Positions 13,102 to 18,947 of a stretch of 18,947 bases of DNA are shown piece after piece. The stretch spans positions 1-18,947 of the forward strand of contig JBAVEY010000054.1 of NCBI GenBank assembly GCA_049587975.1, in the 5' to 3' direction. The notes below the pieces were generated by a model that made no database searches, was not told the DNA's origin, and was given only the letters and a program-made list of their open reading frames with translations. Every line of letters begins with the position of its first letter. Within the stretch, counting starts at the first letter, position 1. Source of the DNA: DASSJM01 sp049587975. GTDB taxonomy: Bacteria > Actinomycetota > UBA4738 > HRBIN12. The position numbers were made by a program, and so were the translations under genes.

Positions 13102-14469
13102 TCACGGACGCTCGGCGAGCCGGTGGAAGGCGCTCTTCACGCTCTCTGACAGCGTCGGGTAGGCGTGGATCGCGTCGCCCACGCTCGAGACCGGGATCCT
13201 GCCCGACATGGCCGCGACGACCTCGTGGATCATCGCCCCGGCCTCCTCGCCCACGATGTGGCCGCCGAGGAGCTCGCCCGATCGTGCATCGGCGACGAGC
13301 TTCACGAGCCCGAACGGACGCCCCTCGATGTGCGACCGCTCGTTGCCCTCGAGCTTGACGAGCGCGGTCCGGACGTCGCGACCGGCGTCGCGCGCCTCCC
13401 GTTCCGTGGACCCGACGCTCGCGACCTCCGGGTCGCAGAACGTGACCCGCGGGACCACCCGGTAGTCGCGGGCCTTGGGGACGCCGAGGATGTCGTCGAC
13501 CACGATCCCTGCCTCGTACGTGCCGACGTGCGTGAACAGCAGCTCGCCGGTCGCGTCCCCGGCCGCCCAGACGTCCGGGGCGGTGGTGCGCAGGGTCTCG
13601 GACACGACCGGGTGGCCCCGCTCGTCGAGCTCGACGCCCGCGGCCGCGAGGTCGTGACCATCGAACACCGGCCGGCGCCCCGTCGCCACGAGGACCTGCT
13701 CGACCTCGAGCACCTCGCCGCCCGCGAGCGCGAGCGACCAGGTCGCCCCGTCGTGGTGCGCGCGTTCGATCCTGGTCCCCGGCAGCAACCGGATGCCCTC
13801 CGCCTCGAACGCGGGTGCGAGTGCCTCCGCGGCATCCTCATCCTCGTTCGGCAGGATCTGCGGCAGGACCTCGACGGCGGTGACCGCGGTGCCGAACCGG
13901 GCGTAGATCTGCGCGAACTCGATGCCGATCGCCCCGGTCCCGATCACCGCCAGCGAGCGCGGAGGCTCGGTCGGTTCCCAGATCGCCTCTCGGTTCGTCC
14001 AGGAGGGTCCCTCGGCGAGCCCGGGCACCGGCGGCATCGTCGGCTCGGTCCCGGTCGTGAGCACCACGCGATCGGCCTCGAGCGCGGTGCCGTCAGCGAG
14101 CTCGATCCGATGTACGCCCGTCAGACGCGCCTCCTGGAGGTAGACGGCGATCCCCGCCTCCTCGAACGGCTCGGCGCCGTTGCCGGACTGGGCATCGATG
14201 ACCTGGTGTGCGCGCCGCTGGATCGCGGGCAGGTCGATCCCGACCGACGGGATCTCCACCCCGAACCGCGCGGCGTCCCGTGCCTGGCGCGCGATCTTGG
14301 CGCTCCGAAGCATCACCTTGGTGGGGACGCATCCGAAGTGGTTGCACTCGCCGCCCAGCTTCTCGCGCTCGGCGATCGCGACGCGAAGGTCCGACCGCCG
14401 GGCGAGCTGGTACGCGACCTCGGACCCGGTGCCGCCGCCGCCGACCACGAAGACGTCGACGCGTTCCAT
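13102..14469 (-). CDS. Pyridine nucleotide-disulfide oxidoreductase (dihydrolipoamide dehydrogenase-like)
   Basis: A 455-residue FAD enzyme of the class I disulfide reductase family, cytoplasmic and usually dimeric. It has the FAD motif VVGGGGTGSEVA, the redox disulfide C42/C47 in GGECNHFGCVPTK, the NAD(P) motif VIGTGAIGIEFAQIYARFG, the second FAD motif VWAAGDATG, and the C-terminal catalytic His-Glu in HAYPTLSES. Candidates include dihydrolipoamide dehydrogenase, mycothione reductase and mercuric-reductase-like enzymes. No lipoyl or E2 gene is nearby, so the substrate is open. The ATG at 14469 shares one base with the stop of the upstream peptidase gene (TGATG), indicating coupled translation. 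The frame is open further upstream only as an overlap with that gene. Confidence 0.85.
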   Translation of the reverse strand: MERVDVFVVGGGGTGSEVAYQLARRSDLRVAIAEREKLGGECNHFGCVPTKVMLRSAKIARQARDAARFGVEIPSVGIDLPAIQRRAHQVIDAQSGNGAEPFEEAGIAVYLQEARLTGVHRIELADGTALEADRVVLTTGTEPTMPPVPGLAEGPSWTNREAIWEPTEPPRSLAVIGTGAIGIEFAQIYARFGTAVTAVEVLPQILPNEDEDAAEALAPAFEAEGIRLLPGTRIERAHHDGATWSLALAGGEVLEVEQVLVATGRRPVFDGHDLAAAGVELDERGHPVVSETLRTTAPDVWAAGDATGELLFTHVGTYEAGIVVDDILGVPKARDYRVVPRVTFCDPEVASVGSTEREARDAGRDVRTALVKLEGNERSHIEGRPFGLVKLVADARSGELLGGHIVGEEAGAMIHEVVAAMSGRIPVSSVGDAIHAYPTLSESVKSAFHRLAERP

Positions 14470-15662
14470 CACGAACCGCCGAGGAACCCCACGAACACGC
14501 GGGCGTAGACGCGGGCGGCGGTGACCAGCTCGGCGACCTCGACCGATTCGTTCGCCATGTGCGCGACGCCCAGCGAGCCGGGTCCAAGGATGATCGTCGG
14601 GATGCTCCGGTCGTTCAGGTAGAACCGGGCGTCGGTGATGCCCGTGAACCCGGTGTCGAGCCTCGCGCGCCGCCCGGTCTCCGTTCGGACGGCGGCGCGG
14701 CAGAGGTCGGCGATCGTGGAGTCGGGGATGGTCTCCGCCGCGTCGGTCCACATGCGGATCGCGAACGACAGGTCGACCTCCGGGTGTTCGGCGCGGATCG
14801 CGTCCGCGAGCCGGTCGAACGGCTCGAGCACCTTCTCGGGCTCGATCTCGCCCGGGATGATCCGCCGGTCGATCTCGACGACGCAACGGTCCGCGACGAC
14901 GTTGGGTGCGCTCCCACCCTGGATCATCGCCGCGTTCACCGTCGGTCGCCCAACGAGCGGATGCTCGAGGTCGGGCAGGACCTCTTCGATCCTCAGCAGG
15001 AAGCGCGCCATCGAGGTGATCGCGCTCACCCCCAGCTGCGGGGTGGACCCGTGCGCCGCCGTGCCACGGGCGGTGGCGGTGATCCACGCGCCGCCGCGCT
15101 CGGCGAGGGCGAGGTTCAGTTCGGTGGGCTCGCCCACGATGGCCGCGTCCTGGTCGAGGAGGCCGTGTTCCAGGAGGACCTTCGTACCGTGCAGGCCCGC
15201 CAACTCCTCGTCGGCCGCGAGGTGCAGATCCAGCCGGCCGCCGAGCTCGACGCCGGAACGGCGGATCGCCGAGACCGCGCCCAGTGCGCTCGCGATGGGG
15301 CCCTTCATATCGGCGGCCCCTCGTCCGATCAGACTGCCATCGACGACCTCGGCGCCGAACGGCGGATGCCGCCACGTCGAGAGGTCGCCCGCGGGGACGA
15401 CGTCCAGGTGACCGTTCCAGGCGAGCGCCGGCCGGTCGCCGTTCCCGAACCGCGCGACCACGCTCGCTCGGCCCTCCTCGCCCCGGACGATCTCGGGCGC
15501 CCCACCGAGTTCCTCGAGGACGCCCACCGCGACCCCCGCGACGGCGTCCTCCGTGCCGCCCGGGTTCTCGCTCGGCGTGGTGACCAGCCGGCGCGCGAGC
15601 CGGAGCACCTCGTCGGGATCCACCTGTTCGACGACGGCCGATACCAGCGCCTCCTCTACCAT
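14469..15662 (-). CDS. M20-family metallopeptidase (ArgE/DapE-like deacylase)
   Basis: A 397-residue zinc-dependent amidohydrolase of peptidase family M20. Active-site motifs are NGHLDVVPAGD (H85, D87), IGRGAADMKG (bridging D118), and AADEELAG with the catalytic and metal Glu pair E152/E153. The lid domain begins near VGEPTELNLALAERGG. The family removes acyl groups from amino acids or cleaves small peptides; succinyl-diaminopimelate desuccinylase and acetylornithine deacetylase are the best known, and which applies is not decided here. The ATG at 15662 has no ribosome-binding site but follows TACATT by 7 nt. It is translationally coupled to the downstream disulfide oxidoreductase. Confidence 0.85.
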   Translation of the reverse strand: MVEEALVSAVVEQVDPDEVLRLARRLVTTPSENPGGTEDAVAGVAVGVLEELGGAPEIVRGEEGRASVVARFGNGDRPALAWNGHLDVVPAGDLSTWRHPPFGAEVVDGSLIGRGAADMKGPIASALGAVSAIRRSGVELGGRLDLHLAADEELAGLHGTKVLLEHGLLDQDAAIVGEPTELNLALAERGGAWITATARGTAAHGSTPQLGVSAITSMARFLLRIEEVLPDLEHPLVGRPTVNAAMIQGGSAPNVVADRCVVEIDRRIIPGEIEPEKVLEPFDRLADAIRAEHPEVDLSFAIRMWTDAAETIPDSTIADLCRAAVRTETGRRARLDTGFTGITDARFYLNDRSIPTIILGPGSLGVAHMANESVEVAELVTAARVYARVFVGFLGGS

Positions 15663-15675
15663 GGCGGCGAATGTA
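15657..15675. promoter_or_regulatory. Overlapping divergent leaderless promoters
   Basis: The 19-bp block TACCATGGCGGCGAATGTA serves both strands. Plus: TACCAT (15657-15662), 8 nt, ATG of the Nudix gene (15671). Minus: TACATT (15675-15670), 7 nt, ATG of the M20 gene (15662). Each start codon overlaps the opposite gene's -10. There is no ribosome-binding site on either side and only 8 nt between the start codons. Confidence 0.55.
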
Positions 15676-16234
15676 CCGGAGCGACGTCCGCGCGCGCTTG
15701 GAGGGCAGCCTCGATCTCCGACCCTCGCCCACGGCTGCTCCGGGCGACCGGCTCGCCGCGGTGCTGCTGCCGCTCGTCGAGGGTGACCGACTCGTCCTCA
15801 CCCGGCGGACGGAGCACCTCTCGCGGCATCCCGGGGAGATCTCGTTCCCGGGTGGCCTCGCGCACGAGGAGGACGCGGACCTGGCGGCGACGGCGCTGCG
15901 CGAGACGCAGGAGGAGCTCGGGCTCCCGCGCGACGAGGTCGAGGTGCTCGGCGCGCTCGCGCCGGTGCACACGTTCGTCTCGGCGATCCTGATCGTGCCG
16001 TTCGTCGGGGTCGTGTCGGGGAACCGGGTGTTCGCGCCCAGCGAGGCCGAGATCGCGGAGGTGCTCGCCTACCCGCTCGACGAGATCTCGGCGGCCGAGA
16101 CAACGGTGGAGTGGCCCCGCGACGGACACGTCTACCGGGGGTTCGCGTACCCGATGCGCGACGGGAACACGATCTGGGGCGCCACGGCCACGATCCTGCA
16201 TCAGCTCGTCGATCTGCTCGGGGGCCGGCCGTGA
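15671..16234 (+). CDS. Nudix hydrolase, CoA diphosphatase type
   Basis: A 187-residue Nudix hydrolase. The box GGLAHEEDADLAATALRETQ, then EELGL (61-85), has the spacing of NUDT7/NUDT8/NudL coenzyme A diphosphatases, with metal-binding E78, E81 and E82 and the preceding EISFPGG. Such enzymes split CoA into 3',5'-ADP and phosphopantetheine. The start is ATG 15671, apparently leaderless. Its TGA overlaps the GTG of the next gene by 4 nt (GTGA). That next gene encodes a CoA-binding protein, which supports a role in CoA turnover; the activity itself is inferred. Confidence 0.85.
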   Translation: MYRSDVRARLEGSLDLRPSPTAAPGDRLAAVLLPLVEGDRLVLTRRTEHLSRHPGEISFPGGLAHEEDADLAATALRETQEELGLPRDEVEVLGALAPVHTFVSAILIVPFVGVVSGNRVFAPSEAEIAEVLAYPLDEISAAETTVEWPRDGHVYRGFAYPMRDGNTIWGATATILHQLVDLLGGRP

Positions 16235-16668
16235 CCCATGAAGGTGCCTCGTACGTCCCAAGCGACCAGGAGCTCCGCTCGATCCTCGGCGACGCGAAGA
16301 CGATCGCCGTGGTCGGGCTGTCCTCGAACCCGGATCGACCCTCGAACGAGGTCGCCGGGTTCCTCCAGTCTCGGGGGTACCGCATCGTTCCGGTGAACCC
16401 GAACGAGACCGAGGTCCTAAGCGAGCGTGCGTACGCGACGCTGCTCGACGTGCCCGAAGAGATCGAGATCGACGTCGTCGACGTGTTCCGTCGTGCCGAG
16501 CACACGCCCGAGGTCGCCGAGCAAGCGGTGGCCCGCGGCGCCAAGGTGCTCTGGCTCCAGGAGGGGATCGCCAATGACGACGCCCGCCGGATCGGCGAGG
16601 ACGCCGGCCTCACGGTGATCATGGGCGTGTGCATCAAGAAGCAGCGACAACGATTGGGGGATCCATGA
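16231..16668 (+). CDS. CoA-binding domain protein (YccU-like)
   Basis: A 145-residue single-domain protein of the CoA_binding_2 family, a Rossmann-like fold that binds CoA and has no known catalysis. Motifs are TIAVVGLSSNPDRPSNEVA (24-42), YRIVPVNPNETEVLSERAY (50-68) and VLWLQEGIANDDA (106-118), with the conserved C134 in MGVCIKK. The GTG at 16231 overlaps the Nudix stop (GTGA), and its own TGA overlaps the next gene (ATGA). This tight coupling suggests the three are made together. Confidence 0.85.
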   Translation: MTHEGASYVPSDQELRSILGDAKTIAVVGLSSNPDRPSNEVAGFLQSRGYRIVPVNPNETEVLSERAYATLLDVPEEIEIDVVDVFRRAEHTPEVAEQAVARGAKVLWLQEGIANDDARRIGEDAGLTVIMGVCIKKQRQRLGDP

Positions 16669-16832
16669 TGCAGAAGTGGGAGTACTTCGTGGCGCCGTTG
16701 CTCGAACACAACCCGGGCGAGATCTTGAACACGTTCGGCGACGACGGATGGGAGCTCGTGTCGGTCGCGCAGATCGCGAACCCGATGGGCGGACAGTCGA
16801 CGGTGGCCTACCTGAAGCGACCCAAGGTCTAG
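16665..16832 (+). CDS. DUF4177-family small protein
   Basis: A 54-55-residue protein. The pattern QKWEYFVAPLLEHNPGEILN, then GDDGWELVSV, is the DUF4177 signature, a tiny domain of unknown function. The start is ATG 16665 (overlapping the previous stop as ATGA) or the adjacent ATG 16668; GGGGGA 3 or 6 nt upstream is the ribosome-binding site, and the spacing is better for 16668. Its TAG shares the palindrome CTAG with the stop codon of the convergent sugar dehydrogenase gene. Confidence 0.8.
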   Translation: MMQKWEYFVAPLLEHNPGEILNTFGDDGWELVSVAQIANPMGGQSTVAYLKRPKV

Positions 16833-17980
16833 GGTCGCAGCAGGCGCCGGCGCATCAGGAGCAGGCCGCCGACGAGCAGACCTGCGATCACCAACCCCCC
16901 GATGGTCACGAGCCCGCTCCGGCTCCCGGAGCCCTCTGACGGCGACGGAGACGCGTCCCCCATGGCGCCCACCTGCCGATAGAGTGCGGTCGGGGTGACC
17001 ACCCAGAGCGAGCCCTCGTTGTCCATCTCGACGTCGGTGATGCCGCCGTCGAACGTCCCGAGGACCTCGTCGACCGGCGTCCGGTCGCCCGCACCCGTGC
17101 CGGGGAGCAGCATCCGGTGCAGGTTCCCCGAGTAGCCCTCGCCGAAGAACAGGCCGCCGTCGGCGACCGAGCCGGCGCAGCCGGTGACGACGATCGGGTC
17201 CTGGAACGCGAGCACCGGCGGGACGAACGTCGGGTCGCCGCCGGGCCCCATATGATCCGGCCAGCCGTAGTTGCCGCCGGGCTCGATCAGGTTGATCTCG
17301 TCCCACTCCGTCGGACCGTTCTCCGTCTCCCACAGCTGGGCCGTCTCGGGGTCGAAGCACAGGCCGAAGGAGTTCCGGATCCCCAGGGCGAACGTGGGGT
17401 CGTCGGGTCCGAACGGGTTGTCGTCGGGGATCGAGCCGTCGGGATCCAGGCGCAGGATCCGGCCGCCGATCCCGTTCGGGTCCTGCGAGCGCGACCCGTC
17501 GTGCCCGTCGCCCACCGAGACGTAGAGCTTGCCGTCGGGCCCGAAGGTGATGTCGCCCCCGTTGTGCCAGCCCGCCGTGGCGGGGAGCAGGTCGAGGAGC
17601 GCTTGGACCTCGGTCCCGCGATCGCCGTCGGCCCGGATCCGGACGAGGTGGTTCTGCACGTCGTTGCCCGTGTAGTAGGCGTAGATCCACGGCTCGGCCG
17701 GGAACCCGGGGTCGACCGCCACCCCGAGCAGCCCGGTCTCGTTGACCGTCACCTGGACCGGTAGCGTCGCGAACGGGTCGTCGAGGAGCTCCCCGTCACG
17801 GACGATCCGGATCTCGCCGGCGTCCTTGTCCGCGACGAACATCGTGCCGTCCGGCGCGAACGCGATGTTCACGGCGAACCCGAACCCGTCCACCGCGCGC
17901 TCGAACCCTGTCTGGGCATGCGCGGGCGCCGGGGCGAGCGCGAGGACCCAGGCGACGGTCACCACGAGCGCTCGGCGCAC
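16829..17980 (-). CDS. PQQ-type glucose/sorbosone dehydrogenase homologue, membrane-anchored
   Basis: A 383-residue exported protein of the GSDH/YliI six-bladed beta-propeller family, whose members oxidise sugars with PQQ. Order: signal peptide (VRRALVVTVAWVLALAPAPA, cleavage near AHA-QT); blade motifs NIAFAPDGTMFVADKDAGEI, GLLGVAVDPGFP, GWHNGGDITFGPDGKLYVS, GIRNSFGLCFDP and GPTEWDEINLIEPGGNYGWP; then a Ser-rich linker (ASPSPSEGSGSRSG) and a C-terminal helix (LVTIGGLVIAGLLVGGLLLM) ending in RRRLLRP. The tail should hold the propeller on the outer face of the membrane. GTG 17980 is chosen because it directly starts the signal peptide and follows TACACT by 6 nt. PQQ dependence is a family inference. 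Confidence 0.85.
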   Translation of the reverse strand: MRRALVVTVAWVLALAPAPAHAQTGFERAVDGFGFAVNIAFAPDGTMFVADKDAGEIRIVRDGELLDDPFATLPVQVTVNETGLLGVAVDPGFPAEPWIYAYYTGNDVQNHLVRIRADGDRGTEVQALLDLLPATAGWHNGGDITFGPDGKLYVSVGDGHDGSRSQDPNGIGGRILRLDPDGSIPDDNPFGPDDPTFALGIRNSFGLCFDPETAQLWETENGPTEWDEINLIEPGGNYGWPDHMGPGGDPTFVPPVLAFQDPIVVTGCAGSVADGGLFFGEGYSGNLHRMLLPGTGAGDRTPVDEVLGTFDGGITDVEMDNEGSLWVVTPTALYRQVGAMGDASPSPSEGSGSRSGLVTIGGLVIAGLLVGGLLLMRRRLLRP

Positions 17981-17986
17981 GCTCCG

Positions 17987-18012
17987 AGTGTATGAGGTCG
18001 GTGGGCTAGGGT
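17987..18012. promoter_or_regulatory. Paired divergent -10 elements
   Basis: Minus: TACACT (17992-17987), 6 nt, GTG of the sugar dehydrogenase gene. Plus: TAGGGT (18007-18012), TGCCCC, GTG of the glyoxalase-like gene (18019). No ribosome-binding sites; the two hexamers are 14 bp apart and both transcripts look leaderless. Confidence 0.5.
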
Positions 18013-18018
18013 TGCCCC

Positions 18019-18642
18019 GTGCTCCGGATCGACCACGTCGCATGCGCCGTCCCCGATCTGGACGAGGCGGACGTCCGCTTCCGTCGGCGGTACGGGCTCG
18101 ACTCGGTGGTCGGAGGGCGGCACGACGCCGGGGGCACGGCGAACCGGATCGTGCCGCTGGGCGAGCAGTACCTCGAGCTCGTCGCCGTGGTGGACGAGGC
18201 CCAGGCCGCGGAGTCCGCGTTCGGGCGCGGCGCGCTCGGGCGAGCCGCCGCGGGCGGTGGATGGTTCACGATCGCGGTGGTGACCGACAACCTGGACGCG
18301 GTCGCGTCACGTCTGGGGCTCGATATCACCGGCGGGTCCCGGACCAGGCCGGACGGCGAGACGGTGCGTTGGCGGTCGGCCGGGATCGACGACCCGCGGC
18401 GCGAGCGGTGGATGCCGTTCTTCATCTCCTGGGACGTGCCCGACGAGCTGCATCCCGGTCGCACGCGAGCCGGGCACGGTGTCCGCGTCGAGGGCATCGC
18501 GTGGGTGGAGGTGGGCGGCGACGCCGATCGACTCGGCGAGTGGTTGGGTGGCCACGAGCTGCCGATCCGTGTGGGCGATGGCGAACCGGGCATGCGTCGA
18601 GTCGTGATCGCCACGTCGAACGGCGAGATGGTGATCGACTGA
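18019..18642 (+). CDS. Glyoxalase/VOC-superfamily protein (Glyoxalase_3-like)
   Basis: A 207-residue protein of the vicinal oxygen chelate fold. The N-terminal LRIDHVACAVPDLDEADVRF carries the usual first His, and LGEQYLELVAVVDE ends the first module with the typical Glu. A second module follows (GGGWFTIAVVTDNLDAVASR, RWMPFFISWDVPDELHPGR and VEGIAWVEVGGDADRLGEWL). Members bind a metal and rearrange or lyse small substrates; this subfamily has no assigned reaction. The start is GTG 18019, 6 nt after TAGGGT. It is divergent from the sugar dehydrogenase and convergent with the right-edge gene. Confidence 0.75.
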   Translation: MLRIDHVACAVPDLDEADVRFRRRYGLDSVVGGRHDAGGTANRIVPLGEQYLELVAVVDEAQAAESAFGRGALGRAAAGGGWFTIAVVTDNLDAVASRLGLDITGGSRTRPDGETVRWRSAGIDDPRRERWMPFFISWDVPDELHPGRTRAGHGVRVEGIAWVEVGGDADRLGEWLGGHELPIRVGDGEPGMRRVVIATSNGEMVID

Positions 18643-18652
18643 GCCGCGGACG

Positions 18653-18947
18653 CTACTCGATCGTGACGATCTCGTACTGGCCGTAGGCGATCTCGTGACT
18701 CTCGCCGCCCTCTCGATCCGCCACGAAGCACGCGAAGATGAAGGTGCGCCCGGACACGAACGTGCCTTCCTCGAACTCGAGCCTGGCGCCGAGCCCGGCG
18801 CTGAAGATGCCGCTGAAGACCCCGGTATCGTCCAGCGGCGGGAAGTCCTTGGGCGTGGGTCCGGGCGCGAGCTTCTCCTGATACGCCTCCTCGGCCTCCG
18901 CAGCGCCGACGCCCTCGGGGAAGGCCAAGATCTCAGTGAGGTGGATC
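18653..18947 (-). CDS. C-terminal part of a probable secreted cupredoxin-like protein
   Basis: Partial gene whose frame is open to the right edge (IHLTEILAFPEGV...), so the N-terminus is outside the window; the TTG at 18928 is internal and not the start. The 97 visible residues end at GQYEIVTIE. The layout, with an early His, 'FPEGV', a Pro-rich loop (LAPGPTPKDFPPLDD), GLGARLEFEEGTFVSGRTFI, FACFVADREGGESHEIAYGQ, resembles actinobacterial secreted cupredoxin-like proteins that show 'Y.LvCFvpd..G.pH...GM' near the C-terminus. Here the usual Met ligand position appears to be YGQ, so copper binding is doubtful. The identification is from memory of the pattern. Confidence 0.5.
   Translation of the reverse strand, partial: IHLTEILAFPEGVGAAEAEEAYQEKLAPGPTPKDFPPLDDTGVFSGIFSAGLGARLEFEEGTFVSGRTFIFACFVADREGGESHEIAYGQYEIVTIE

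Noticed and set aside
13102..15972. A 956-codon minus-strand frame that could look like a fusion of the disulfide oxidoreductase with an upstream domain
   Set aside because: Only the last 455 codons are protein-like. Upstream, the frame is a shifted reading of the M20 gene, and the TGATG junction gives a natural start at 14469.
14208..15992. Plus-strand open frame of nearly 600 codons across the peptidase and Nudix region
   Set aside because: Low-complexity Arg/Pro/Ala content, antisense to a convincing M20 gene and out of frame with a convincing Nudix gene.

Overview
This window is about 19 kb of very high-GC DNA, with third codon positions nearly all G or C. It looks like an uncultured or environmental actinobacterium (Actinomycetota). 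Pointers are the F420-type proteins (an LLM-class oxidoreductase and an FrhB-like flavoprotein), an actinobacterial 7Fe ferredoxin, a type-1 copper lipoprotein, frequent GTG starts, and many gene starts that look leaderless (a TANNNT -10 hexamer 6 to 8 nt before the start codon, with no ribosome-binding site). No rRNA, tRNA, CRISPR array, intact insertion sequence or phage gene was seen. The lineage is inferred from gene content only.

Left part (1-4.6 kb, mostly minus strand): the N-terminus of a cyanophycin-synthetase-like Mur ligase running off the left edge, an MFS exporter, a short plus-strand remnant with unusually AT-rich codons, a GabT-type class III aminotransferase, a VapBC-type (Phd/PIN) toxin-antitoxin pair with a palindrome inside its promoter, and a decayed gene recognisable in four frame-shifted pieces.

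Middle (4.6-9.0 kb, plus strand): two different aldehyde dehydrogenases, a lysine-6-dehydrogenase/saccharopine-dehydrogenase-like protein and a small membrane protein. With the nearby aminotransferase this suggests catabolism of amino acids or diamines (GABA, putrescine or lysine type). Then come a divergent alpha/beta hydrolase and F420-type LLM oxidoreductase, a 7Fe ferredoxin, a convergent FrhB-like iron-sulfur flavoprotein, and a cupredoxin lipoprotein.

Right part (12.7-18.9 kb): a minus-strand run of M20 peptidase, pyridine-nucleotide disulfide oxidoreductase and IscA/ErpA-like protein. Facing it is a plus-strand trio of CoA-type Nudix hydrolase, CoA-binding protein and DUF4177 protein with overlapping start/stop codons. 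Then follow a membrane-anchored PQQ-type sugar dehydrogenase homologue, a glyoxalase-like protein, and the C-terminus of a probable secreted protein running off the right edge.

The region is compact. Convergent neighbours share stop codons twice, and divergent neighbours can share one core promoter. The clearest case is at 15657-15675, where each gene's ATG overlaps the other's -10 element. I did not find a defence island or an obviously new multigene system. The most interesting signals are the promoter architecture, the dead gene next to the toxin-antitoxin pair, and the catabolic cluster.
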